From positions 1-5,806 of the forward strand of contig JALTEW010000420.1 in assembly GCA_027073795.1 (NCBI GenBank): 5,806 nt of DNA, in the 5' to 3' direction. The notes under the pieces are model-generated. The model made no database searches, had not been told where the DNA came from, and saw only the letters and a list, made by a program, of their open reading frames with translations. Below, one piece after another: positions 1-5,787 of this stretch. How positions within the stretch are numbered: position 1 is the first letter of the stretch; each line of letters begins with the position of its first letter. Source of the stretch: a bacterium. GTDB taxonomy: Bacteria > Desulfobacterota > S145-22. A program made the translations under genes and the position numbers.

Positions 1-111
1 GACCCCAAGAGCCACACCCCTGTCAAAAAATACTCTACCTGACAAAGGACGGGCTTGTCCAGGAGAAAAAACCCCAAAACACCACCGCCTGCTCTTACAT
101 TTCATCAAAAT

Positions 112-258
112 CTAATGGTAGACCCCTCGCCCCTCTTGGGTGACCCCTCGCCCCTCTTCTTGCTTTCCGATTTTAATTTCAGCCCACTCCCGTGAAACTC
201 GCATTACTGTTCCACAGAATTTTACGTAGGCAGGCTTTTCACCCTTGAGCTTTCGGCG
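112..258 (-). pseudogene. Possible degraded minus-strand gene remnant
   Basis: The minus strand is open for 48 codons between a TAA (261-259) and a TAG (114-112). The translation has a protein-like composition: it begins RRKLKGEKPAYVKF, passes an internal Met (ATG at 204-202) followed by RVSREWAEIKIGK, and ends in a seven-residue repeat EGRGVTQ/EGRGVYH made by the 17-bp direct repeats. From the internal ATG it would be a 30-residue peptide, but no good SD precedes that ATG. I do not recognise the family. The in-frame stop directly upstream and the promoter of the divergent gntR gene just beyond suggest the C-terminal remnant of a displaced gene rather than a working one. A chance open frame is a real alternative. 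Confidence 0.2.
121..158. repeat. Two tandem copies of a 17-bp direct repeat
   Basis: GACCCCTCGCCCCTCTT occurs exactly at 121-137 and again at 142-158, separated by GGGT, giving a 21-bp period. Twenty-one bases are two helical turns and also seven codons, so the repeat could be a tandem protein-binding site or an in-frame peptide repeat. Read on the minus strand in the frame of the adjacent possible remnant it encodes EGRGVTQ followed by EGRGVYH and a stop. The strong C bias on the plus strand differs from the AT-rich sequence on both sides. The function is unknown. Confidence 0.85.
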
Positions 259-285
259 TTAGGCTTCGAATATTAATAAAAAAAC

Positions 286-313
286 TTGACATTTTTTGTT
301 CAACACATAAAAT
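286..313 (+). promoter_or_regulatory. Sigma-70-type promoter of the gntR operon
   Basis: A perfect -35 hexamer TTGACA (286-291) is followed after 16 bp by TAAAAT (308-313), which matches the -10 consensus in five of six positions. An A-run (278-284) lies just upstream of the -35 and resembles an UP element. Transcription would begin near 320, leaving a leader of about 35 nt before the gntR ATG. This is the only strong promoter I see in the window, so the whole downstream gene series may be read from it. Confidence 0.75.
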
Positions 314-314
314 A

Positions 315-322
315 GTATATAC
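315..322. promoter_or_regulatory. Candidate GntR/HutC operator GTATATAC
   Basis: GTATATAC is a perfect 8-bp palindrome lying directly after the -10 hexamer, over the expected transcription start. It fits the GT-N-TA-N-AC form reported for HutC-subfamily GntR regulators, and the first gene of the operon encodes such a regulator. A protein bound here would block RNA polymerase, so autorepression is the simplest inference. A partial copy, AGTAT, recurs at 334-338, 20 bp (two helical turns) after AGTAT at 314-318. A wider inverted repeat TTTTTGT (293-299) / ACAAAAA (321-327) also brackets the -10. Binding is not shown by sequence alone. Confidence 0.5.
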
Positions 323-354
323 AAAAACAAAACAGTATTGTCAGGTGATCTGTC

Positions 355-1107
355 ATGGGAGTCAGGATAAAAATAGGCAAAGGGGAGGCGGCCTATCTAC
401 AGATTGAGCATGCTTTTTTTAAGGCTATCCTGAACGGTGAGTTAAAGGAGGGGGAACAGCTCCCCTCGGAGGTTGAGCTTGCCGACAGGCTTGGCCTGTC
501 ACGGATGACCGTCAACAAGGCATTGACCGCTCTCAGCAGGAGAGGGCTCATCATCAGGAGCCGGGGAAAGGGAAGTTATGTGACACCCCGAAAGCTTCAC
601 CAGGGATTTTTCAGGGTAACGAGTTTCAATCGTTATATCTCCGGGATGGGGATGGTTCCCTCCACAAAGGTTCTGGAGATCACCGTTCAGCCCGCGGACG
701 AATTGACTGCGAGGGCCCTTGACATCTCAGAGGGCGAGGAAGTCATAAAGGTTAAACGACTTCGGTTGGCTGATGGGGTTCCCCTGATGTTAGAGACCCG
801 CTATCTGAATGAGTCTTTCTGTCGCCCTATTCTTCATGAGGACCTGATGACGGGTTCTATTCATGATATTCTTATCAAAAAGCTGAACCTTCCCCTAACG
901 CGGGTAAAGCAATTCCTCGAGGTGAAACGCGCGAACAGGGAGGAGGCCGCACTTTTGGGGGTTAACCCCGGGACGTGCTGTTTTTACATGATCCGTACGA
1001 CATACACGCATGAAAAGCCCATTACCTGGGTGCACTACCTTTATCGCTCTGATCGATATCGTTTTGAGGCGGATTTTAACCCCATGGAGGTCACCGTTGG
1101 CGAGTAG
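355..1107 (+). CDS. GntR family transcriptional regulator, HutC subfamily (UTRA domain)
   Basis: A 250-residue DNA-binding regulator, probably a cytoplasmic dimer that releases its operator when a small metabolite binds. The N-terminal winged helix-turn-helix spans about residues 12-77. It includes the GntR-type segment LPSEVELADRLGLSR (36-50), the recognition helix MTVNKALTAL (51-60) and a wing ending in RGKGSYV (70-76). The C-terminal half (about 95-240) has the UTRA ligand-domain pattern of HutC proteins, with LETRYLN (146-152) and YRSDRYRFEADF (230-241). The length is typical of the subfamily. The ATG is supported by AGGTGA at 343-348, six bases upstream. It is first in the operon, downstream of a strong promoter carrying a HutC-like palindrome, so it probably regulates itself and the transporter genes behind it. 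The effector cannot be read from the sequence; the importer's substrate or a product of it is the natural candidate. Confidence 0.93.
   Translation: MGVRIKIGKGEAAYLQIEHAFFKAILNGELKEGEQLPSEVELADRLGLSRMTVNKALTALSRRGLIIRSRGKGSYVTPRKLHQGFFRVTSFNRYISGMGMVPSTKVLEITVQPADELTARALDISEGEEVIKVKRLRLADGVPLMLETRYLNESFCRPILHEDLMTGSIHDILIKKLNLPLTRVKQFLEVKRANREEAALLGVNPGTCCFYMIRTTYTHEKPITWVHYLYRSDRYRFEADFNPMEVTVGE
1086..1090 (+). promoter_or_regulatory. Ribosome binding site setting the TTG start of the EamA gene
   Basis: GGAGG lies inside the last codons of gntR, six bases before the TTG at 1097-1099. No ATG or GTG in the same frame has a comparable site: the upstream ATG at 1010 would add 29 non-hydrophobic residues translated from the regulator's sequence in another frame, and the GTG at 1136 would remove the polar N-terminus before the first membrane helix. 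Confidence 0.7.
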
Positions 1108-2008
1108 GGAGGACCTTTACAAAGGATATGGGCTGGTGGTTGCCGGTGCGGTAGCCTTGGGGATGCTGGGAATTGTCGGACGGATTCTCTACACGGAGAT
1201 CGACACGCCGGTCACCCTCGTTCAATATCGCGCCTTTTTCGGAACGGGCGTCCTGTTGATTGGTCTGCTGATATTTGCCCGTCCCCTTTTAAGGATAAGA
1301 AAGCAGGATATCCTCTTTTTTGCCGTATATGGCCTGCTGAGCATTGGCCTGAACTCTCTATGCTATTTCAGCGCCATCCAGAAAATAGGGATAAGCCTTT
1401 CCGTGGTGCTTCTCTATACCTATCCGGTTTTTCTAATGATTTTATCCCTCTTTTTTTTGAAAGAGCCGCTGACCGGCATCAAGGTATTTGCCCTTATTGC
1501 ATGTATAGCAGGGGTCATTCTGCTCGTGATGCATGGTGGCATGGGGTCGGGTAGCGTGGGCAGGACGGGAATATTGTACGGGTTGGGGGCAGGATTCTTT
1601 TCTGCCCTGTACAGCCTTTTCGGGAAAAAGGCCCTGGTAAGGTATCAGCCGGCCGCGGTGTTATTTTATGCCTTGTTATTCGGCAGCCTCTTTTTCCTAT
1701 CGTGGGGATTGTTCGCCGGTAAGATCCAGGTACGCTTTACATCACGGACATGGTTCTGGCTGGCTGTTCTGGGGATTGGCCCCAGCTTAATGGGATATTT
1801 TCTTTATACCATGGGATTACAATATCTGGAGGCTTCAAGGGCAGGCGTTGTGGCAACAGTTGAAGTTCTTGCCGCGGTGCTGGGTGCGTATCTGTTTTTT
1901 GACGAACGTTTCTCCCTTCGGCAGGCCCTGGGTGGAGCATTTGTTCTGTCCGGCGCCATAGGTATCCAATGGGAAGAAATGAAACGACGCGGGAAGGAAG
2001 GGAGGTGA
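1097..2008 (+). CDS. EamA/DMT superfamily transporter
   Basis: A roughly 303-residue inner-membrane protein of the drug/metabolite transporter superfamily, with two EamA repeats and about ten predicted membrane helices. The first repeat ends in the characteristic stretch LLYTYPVFLMILSLFFLKEP (105-124). The second ends with a matching TVEVLAAVLGAYLFFDE (254-270) and a last helix at about 275-290, followed by a basic tail (MKRRGKEGR). Known members mostly export amino acids, their metabolites or other small molecules, though some import; the substrate here cannot be assigned. The TTG start has a well-placed GGAGG and overlaps the gntR stop by 11 bases, so translation is probably coupled to the regulator. 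A 300-residue length is normal for the family, which supports this start over the longer frame from 1010. Its place between a regulator and an ABC importer suggests export of a related compound, which is inference. Confidence 0.9.
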   Translation: MASREDLYKGYGLVVAGAVALGMLGIVGRILYTEIDTPVTLVQYRAFFGTGVLLIGLLIFARPLLRIRKQDILFFAVYGLLSIGLNSLCYFSAIQKIGISLSVVLLYTYPVFLMILSLFFLKEPLTGIKVFALIACIAGVILLVMHGGMGSGSVGRTGILYGLGAGFFSALYSLFGKKALVRYQPAAVLFYALLFGSLFFLSWGLFAGKIQVRFTSRTWFWLAVLGIGPSLMGYFLYTMGLQYLEASRAGVVATVEVLAAVLGAYLFFDERFSLRQALGGAFVLSGAIGIQWEEMKRRGKEGR

Positions 2009-2055
2009 TGCATCAAATCAAAACGTTCTTAACAGGAACATTATTAACTATTTAA
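2008..2055 (+). other. Possible 15-codon leader ORF between eamA and the binding-protein gene
   Basis: An ATG overlaps the stop of the EamA gene as TGATG (2006-2010), follows a purine-rich tract (1991-2005), and opens a 15-codon frame, MHQIKTFLTGTLLTI, closed by TAA at 2053-2055. That stop is 15 bases before the next gene's ATG. Five of the 15 codons specify Leu (three TTA) or Ile. It could couple translation across the gap or act as a leader peptide. No attenuator hairpin with a T-run is visible, and frames this short arise easily by chance. Confidence 0.15.
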
Positions 2056-2070
2056 AAGGGAGGAAAGAAG

Positions 2071-3222
2071 ATGAAAAAATTGTTGTTGGGTGGTCTGATC
2101 GGCGCCCTGGTTCTTTGCCTGGGTGTTGGAACGTTGATGGCAGGTGAGATCAAGATCGGGTTTTTCGCGCCATTGACGGGGTTTGCTGCTGCGGACGGCG
2201 CTTCCGCTAAGAATGCCGTGATGCTGGCTGTGGATAAAATTAACAGCTCAGGTGGCCTGAATGGGAACAAGGTGAAGCTTGTTATCTATGATGACAGGGT
2301 GAATCCGAAAGAGTCGGTGGCCATTGCCAACAAGCTCATCGAGCGAGACAAGGTTGTGGCTGTTGTAAGCGGATCTTACAGCACGCCCACCCGGGTTACG
2401 GCACCCATTTTTAACAAGGCTGGCATTCCCATGGTTGCGGGGTATGCTGTTGACCCGAGTATTACAAAGGCGGGCCCATACATTTTCAGGACCGGCTTTC
2501 TCGGAGAAATTGAGGGGAAGGCGGCAGGCGAGGTCGCTGTGAATCTGTTAAAGGCGAAGACTCTGGCCGTGTTTACCATTGACAACGATTTTGGCCGGGC
2601 GCTTTCAAGGGGGTTTCATGCTCGCGTGCAGAAGTTTGGAGGAAAAGTTGTTTATGAACATGCCTTTGCCATCGGGACAAAGGATTTTTCCGCCATGTTG
2701 ACGAAGGTTAAAGAGCTTTCTCCTGACCTGCTGTTCATCAGTGGGTATTACGAAGAGGCAGCTCTGGCCGTCAAACAGGCCAGGGAGCTGGGGCTCACCT
2801 GCAAGATTCTTGGCGAAGAGGGTTTTGACTCACCGAAGTTTCTGGAACTTGCCGGAGACGCCGCGGAAGGTGTTGTCATCACAACCAACCTGAACCGTGA
2901 CGATCCGCGCCCATTCGTGCAGGATTTTATCAAGGTATACAAGGCGAAATACGGGATGGAACCGGATATGGTGGGCGCTTCCAGCTATGATGCCTTTATG
3001 GTTGTGGCAAATGCTATTCGGAAGGCGGGGACCAATTCCAAGGCTATCCGAAACGCCATCGCTGCGACGAAGAATTTTGAAGGGCTGACCGGCCGTATCA
3101 CGCATTTCAACAAACTGGGCGAAGCGATGAAACCGGTCCAGGTGCAGATCGTCAAGGGCGGAGCGTTTCACTATTTTGGGGTGATTTCGGATCCGGAAAT
3201 CATTACACCACCCGAAAAATAA
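2071..3222 (+). CDS. Branched-chain amino acid type ABC transporter, periplasmic substrate-binding protein (LivK/LivJ-like)
   Basis: A 383-residue type I periplasmic binding protein (COG0683, Peripla_BP_6 family) that would deliver its ligand to LivH/LivM. Residues 1-24 are a signal peptide: MKK, a hydrophobic core, and a likely cut after LMA (22-24). Cys16 lies in the core but the preceding residues LVL do not make a lipobox, so a soluble periplasmic form is expected. The mature protein opens with IKIGFFAPLTG (27-37), typical of the family. From memory of LivJ, Ser104 sits where LivJ Ser79 contacts the ligand carboxylate, and Tyr226/Tyr227 and Glu250 (GEEG) match its Tyr202 and Glu226. However, the LivJ Ala-Ala-Thr(102) stretch is Tyr125-Ala126-Val127 here, so the ligand may not be Leu/Ile/Val. 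The start is fixed by GGGAGG at 2058-2063, seven bases upstream, the best SD in the window. A strong hairpin follows the gene. Family certain, substrate unknown. Confidence 0.93.
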   Translation: MKKLLLGGLIGALVLCLGVGTLMAGEIKIGFFAPLTGFAAADGASAKNAVMLAVDKINSSGGLNGNKVKLVIYDDRVNPKESVAIANKLIERDKVVAVVSGSYSTPTRVTAPIFNKAGIPMVAGYAVDPSITKAGPYIFRTGFLGEIEGKAAGEVAVNLLKAKTLAVFTIDNDFGRALSRGFHARVQKFGGKVVYEHAFAIGTKDFSAMLTKVKELSPDLLFISGYYEEAALAVKQARELGLTCKILGEEGFDSPKFLELAGDAAEGVVITTNLNRDDPRPFVQDFIKVYKAKYGMEPDMVGASSYDAFMVVANAIRKAGTNSKAIRNAIAATKNFEGLTGRITHFNKLGEAMKPVQVQIVKGGAFHYFGVISDPEIITPPEK

Positions 3223-3238
3223 TTGATCAATCATTCTG

Positions 3239-3273
3239 ATTCTCCGGGGAGGCCCTGCGCCTCTCCGGGGAAT
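3239..3273 (+). promoter_or_regulatory. Intercistronic hairpin between the binding-protein gene and livH
   Basis: ATTCTCCGGGGAGGC (3239-3253) pairs with GCCTCTCCGGGGAAT (3259-3273), giving 15 pairs (13 Watson-Crick, two G-U) around the loop CCTGC. There is no T-run after it, so it is not a standard intrinsic terminator. It starts 16 bases after the binding-protein stop and ends directly against the livH SD. Such hairpins in binding-protein transporter operons are known to protect the upstream message from 3' decay and lower downstream expression, giving excess binding protein; that role is inferred here. The same bases also form a 10-bp direct repeat, TCTCCGGGGA at 3241-3250 and 3262-3271. 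Confidence 0.75.
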
Positions 3274-3280
3274 GGTGAGG
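3274..3280 (+). promoter_or_regulatory. Ribosome binding site deciding the livH start
   Basis: GGTGAGG precedes the ATG at 3284 by three bases, with its GGTGA part five bases away and complementary to the 16S 3' end. The in-frame ATG at 3272 lies partly inside the 3' arm of the hairpin and has only GGGG one base before it, so 3284 is the better start. Confidence 0.55.
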
Positions 3281-3283
3281 GAT

Positions 3284-4141
3284 ATGCTCGCGCAACAGCT
3301 CGTCAATGGAATTACCATCGGGAGTATCTATGCTCTTATCGCCCTTGGTCTGACTATCGTATACGGGGTGCTGAAGATACTGCACATTGCCCATGCAGGG
3401 GTCTATGCCATGGGGGCGTACCTTGGGCTGTGGGTGTATCATCTTGTTCCCAACCTTTTTGTCGCCATGGTGGGGGCCATGATCCTGAGCGGCGTGGCGG
3501 GAATTTTCATCGAGAGGTTTTTATACAAGTCCATGCTGGACAAGTCCCGGATCGTGCCCTTGATCGCGAGCATCGGCCTGTTTATAGCGATGGAAGAGGC
3601 CTTTCGAATTATATCAGGTCCGTATGTCAAGGCCTTCCCCGTGCATTTCAAACAGAAACCATGGATTTTTGGTTCAATGAGAATCAGCGCCCCGCAGATG
3701 CTGGTCTTTGGCGTGACGGTTGTTCTCCTTGTCCTGCTCTGGTGGGTGATTTCAAGAACACGGATGGGCAAAGCGCTTCGGGCCGTTTCCATGGACAGGG
3801 AAATGGCGGATGCCCTGGGGGTGGCAACGGAGCGGATTATTTTACTAAGTTTTTTCATCAGTTCCGCCCTTGCCGGGGCCGCTGGGGTTCTCGTTGGGGT
3901 TTTTTATAATTCGGTCTATCCCACCATGGGAGACATCCCGGCCTACAAGGCCCTCGCCATCATCGTTCTGGGGGGGATGGGAAGTATTCCCGGCACCATC
4001 CTGGGTGCTTTTCTGATAGGGATTTCTGAAACATTTTTAATTGGGTTCGTAAATATTCCATTGCCCCGTGATGCTCTGGCCTTTATCGTGATGATCGCCG
4101 TGCTGATGTTCCGTCCTTACGGACTTCTGGGTAAGGAGTAG
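3284..4141 (+). CDS. Branched-chain amino acid type ABC transporter permease LivH
   Basis: A 285-residue inner-membrane permease, one half of the LivH/LivM channel that receives ligand from the binding protein. From the chosen start it begins MLAQQLVNGITIGSIYALIA, the usual LivH opening (QQLVNG followed by GSxYALIALG). Hydrophobic segments near residues 8-29, 57-80, 90-106, 138-156, 185-207, 223-252 and 263-277 indicate a polytopic protein. The cytoplasmic loop RTRMGKALRAVSMDREMADALGV (158-180, key residues G162, R166, D171, A175, G179) and the late motif LGGMGSIPGTILGAF (229-243) are the conserved family regions for ATPase coupling. The length fits the family. An in-frame ATG 12 bases upstream (3272) would add four residues but has a poorer ribosome site and lies partly in the hairpin. 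The stop is four bases before livM. Confidence 0.92.
   Translation: MLAQQLVNGITIGSIYALIALGLTIVYGVLKILHIAHAGVYAMGAYLGLWVYHLVPNLFVAMVGAMILSGVAGIFIERFLYKSMLDKSRIVPLIASIGLFIAMEEAFRIISGPYVKAFPVHFKQKPWIFGSMRISAPQMLVFGVTVVLLVLLWWVISRTRMGKALRAVSMDREMADALGVATERIILLSFFISSALAGAAGVLVGVFYNSVYPTMGDIPAYKALAIIVLGGMGSIPGTILGAFLIGISETFLIGFVNIPLPRDALAFIVMIAVLMFRPYGLLGKE
4133..4138 (+). promoter_or_regulatory. Ribosome binding site deciding the livM start
   Basis: AAGGAG overlaps the last codons of livH and lies seven bases before the ATG at 4146, a near-ideal gap. It is only four bases from the GTG at 4143, so ATG 4146 is preferred; the two choices differ by one residue. Confidence 0.6.
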
Positions 4142-4145
4142 CGTG

Positions 4146-5048
4146 ATGTCAGCCTATTTCGTGACTGTTGCCATTACCATCGGGATTTACGTGATTCTTG
4201 CCATCAGCCTTAACATCATCACCGGGTATGCCGGGCAGATATCCCTGGGCCATGCCGCCTTTTTCGGGATTGGAGCCTATGCCTCCGGGATGCTGGCAAC
4301 CCGGGTGGGCGCGCCTTTTTTCCTGTGCCTTCCCTTTGCTGTTGTGGTTACAGGGATTGTTGGAGCCATTCTGGGTATTCCCTGCCTCCGGGTCAAGGAG
4401 GATTTCCTGGCGATTACCACCATGGGCATCAATTTCGTTGTCCAGGCAATTTTTCTCTATGTTCCCTTTTTCGGGGGAGCGCTGGGAATCAGCAATATTC
4501 CCGTACCTTCCATACATGGCGCTGAAATGACCAAATCAGCCTATCTGATCATGGTGGTTTTGTTCGTCCTGCTGGCTGTCGTTGTGGATGGATGGTTGAC
4601 CCGAAGCTGGACGGGGCTGGCCCTTGCCTCCATTCGCGAAGACGAAACAGCGGCAGAGATGTCGGGGGTTAATCTTACCCGTTTCAAGGTGATTGCCTTC
4701 GTTCTGGGCAGTGCCATGGCAGGCCTGGCGGGGGGGCTCTATGCCCATTTCATGTCCTTTATCAGCGCCGCTGATTTCGGATTTCCTGAATCCATCGTGA
4801 TTCTTTCCATGGTGGTATTCGGGGGCATAGGAACGCTGCGGGGACCGATTATCGGGGCGATCATCCTCGGAATCGCGCCGGAGCTGTTTCGCCCGATCCT
4901 CGATTACCGGACGCTTCTTTACGGGGCCATGCTGGTGGCTCTGATGCGGTTTCAGCCACAGGGTCTGTTGGGGATCGACAGCTTTTTAACCCGTAATTTT
5001 AGGCGATTGTGGAAACAGGAAGCGAGCATAGATGAAGCCTCTGCTTGA
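4146..5048 (+). CDS. Branched-chain amino acid type ABC transporter permease LivM
   Basis: A 300-residue inner-membrane permease that pairs with LivH. The family signature GYAGQISLGHAAFFGIGAY (27-45) is intact. So are the cytoplasmic coupling loop with AxIREDETAAEMSGV (160-175, seen as ASIREDETAAEMSGV from residue 161) and the late VVFGGIGTLRGP motif (223-234), followed by RFQPQGLLG (268-276), the usual end of the membrane domain. Hydrophobic segments near 5-24, 32-52, 56-80, 86-109, 132-149, 181-204, 214-246 and 253-269 fit a LivM fold. A short charged tail, ending QEASIDEASA, lies in the cytoplasm. This is the compact form: E. coli LivM is longer at the N-terminus. The gene's last 17 bases overlap the start of livG, so the two are likely translated together. 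A GTG at 4143 would add one Met and cannot be excluded. Confidence 0.92.
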   Translation: MSAYFVTVAITIGIYVILAISLNIITGYAGQISLGHAAFFGIGAYASGMLATRVGAPFFLCLPFAVVVTGIVGAILGIPCLRVKEDFLAITTMGINFVVQAIFLYVPFFGGALGISNIPVPSIHGAEMTKSAYLIMVVLFVLLAVVVDGWLTRSWTGLALASIREDETAAEMSGVNLTRFKVIAFVLGSAMAGLAGGLYAHFMSFISAADFGFPESIVILSMVVFGGIGTLRGPIIGAIILGIAPELFRPILDYRTLLYGAMLVALMRFQPQGLLGIDSFLTRNFRRLWKQEASIDEASA

Positions 5049-5787
5049 AATTGATTCCGTCTCCAAATATTTTGAGGGATTAAAGGCCCTGGAAAAGGTT
5101 TCATTTGTGATGAAAAAGGGAGAAATCCTGGGCCTGATTGGCCCGAATGGCGCGGGAAAGACAACGCTGTTCAACCTCATCACGGGATCTTTCCCCCTCA
5201 CGGAAGGGACCATCCGGTATAAGGGGAAGAGCCTGTCAGGCTTGGGGCCATCTAAGGTGGCAGCGATGGGGATCGGAAGGACCTTTCAGCTTGTTCGCCC
5301 CTTCAAAGGTCTGACGGTGGTTGAAAACGTGATGGTGGCGCTGGGAGCGTCCCATTACCCGAGTTTTCTTGCCTCCGCCGCGCGTTTTCGTTCAGAGACC
5401 ACCGTTTCGGAGGCAGAAGACCTTCTTTCGCGTGTGGGATTGTCGAAATACGCCGCGCAGAAGGCTGAGAATCTTCCCCTCGGGTTGAAGAAGCGCCTGG
5501 AGATTGCCCGGGCCCTGGCGCTTCACCCCGAGTTGATTCTCCTCGACGAGCCGGCTGGCGGGCTGCGCACGGAGGAAATGGAGCAGTTAATTGATCTGGT
5601 GAGGCGCCTCAACGGAGAGGGGATGACGGTTCTGGTTATCGAGCACAATATGCCCGTTGTGATGGAATTGTGCGAACGAATCGTCGTGCTGGACCATGGA
5701 ATTAAGATTGCCGAAGGCCCCCCGGAGGAGATTCGTGAAAATCCTCAGGTCATCGAGGCGTATCTGGGGAGGGAAGAGGATGCTTGA
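5032..5787 (+). CDS. Branched-chain amino acid type ABC transporter ATP-binding protein LivG
   Basis: A 251-residue cytoplasmic ATPase that pairs with LivF to drive LivH/LivM. In order it shows Walker A GPNGAGKTT (37-45, Lys43), the Q-loop in GRTFQLVRPF (82-91, Gln86), the signature region LPLGLKKRLEIARA (148-161), Walker B LILLDE (168-173, catalytic Glu173) and the switch His205 in VIEHNM. GRTFQLVRPFKGLTVVENV and the C-terminal IAEGPPEEIRENPQVIEAYLG are typical of LivG and of the related BCAA_ABC_TP_C tail. The signature departs from the canonical LSGGQ: only L and G of the motif remain. Related LivG-type proteins also vary here, so the enzyme is probably active. The ATG follows AGGAAG (5017-5022) by nine bases and lies inside the end of livM. 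The stop overlaps livF by eight bases. Confidence 0.94.
   Translation: MKPLLEIDSVSKYFEGLKALEKVSFVMKKGEILGLIGPNGAGKTTLFNLITGSFPLTEGTIRYKGKSLSGLGPSKVAAMGIGRTFQLVRPFKGLTVVENVMVALGASHYPSFLASAARFRSETTVSEAEDLLSRVGLSKYAAQKAENLPLGLKKRLEIARALALHPELILLDEPAGGLRTEEMEQLIDLVRRLNGEGMTVLVIEHNMPVVMELCERIVVLDHGIKIAEGPPEEIRENPQVIEAYLGREEDA

Larger units (their letters stand above)
1..285. other. Intergenic region with no intact gene
   Basis: No reading frame here has a start, a ribosome site and a length that would support an intact gene. On the plus strand one frame is open from base 3 to a TGA at 141-143, and on the minus strand one frame is open from an ATG at 105 to the window edge; both are short and lack recognisable motifs, so either could be a gene tail or chance. 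The region also holds an imperfect inverted repeat (CCTGACAA at 38-45, TTGTCCAGG at 55-63), a 17-bp direct repeat pair and a minus-strand frame that may be a gene remnant, listed separately. The absence of a clear neighbour means the gene upstream of this operon lies outside the window. Confidence 0.6.

Noticed and set aside
38..63. Intrinsic terminator on the minus strand (inverted repeat CCTGACAA / TTGTCCAGG with a T-run further on)
   Set aside because: The stem has a bulge, the T-run begins several bases after it, and no gene on that strand is established upstream of it.
107..264. Possible integron attC site (GCCTAAC at 264-258 on the minus strand)
   Set aside because: No matching GTTRRRY partner at the right distance: the nearest candidate, ATTAGAT, has a mismatch in the essential G, and no cassette structure is present.
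1010..1096. N-terminal extension of the EamA gene from ATG 1010
   Set aside because: The extra 29 residues come from gntR coding sequence read in another frame, add no membrane helix, and TTG 1097 has a well-spaced GGAGG.
2029..2057. Promoter-like TTAACA with TTTAAA before the binding-protein gene
   Set aside because: The -10 match is weak and transcription would begin inside the ribosome binding site, leaving no usable leader.
2830..3318. A 162-codon minus-strand open frame
   Set aside because: It lies opposite the binding-protein gene and the hairpin, has no recognisable domain, and is explained as an antisense shadow.
3439..3858. A 139-codon minus-strand open frame
   Set aside because: It is fully antisense to livH; its Ile/Ser/Arg/Thr-rich translation is what the reverse of membrane-protein codons gives.
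3223..3909. A 228-codon plus-strand open frame overlapping livH
   Set aside because: It is out of frame with livH, its translation is rich in Gly, Arg, Cys and His with no domain, and livH in the same bases has clear family motifs.
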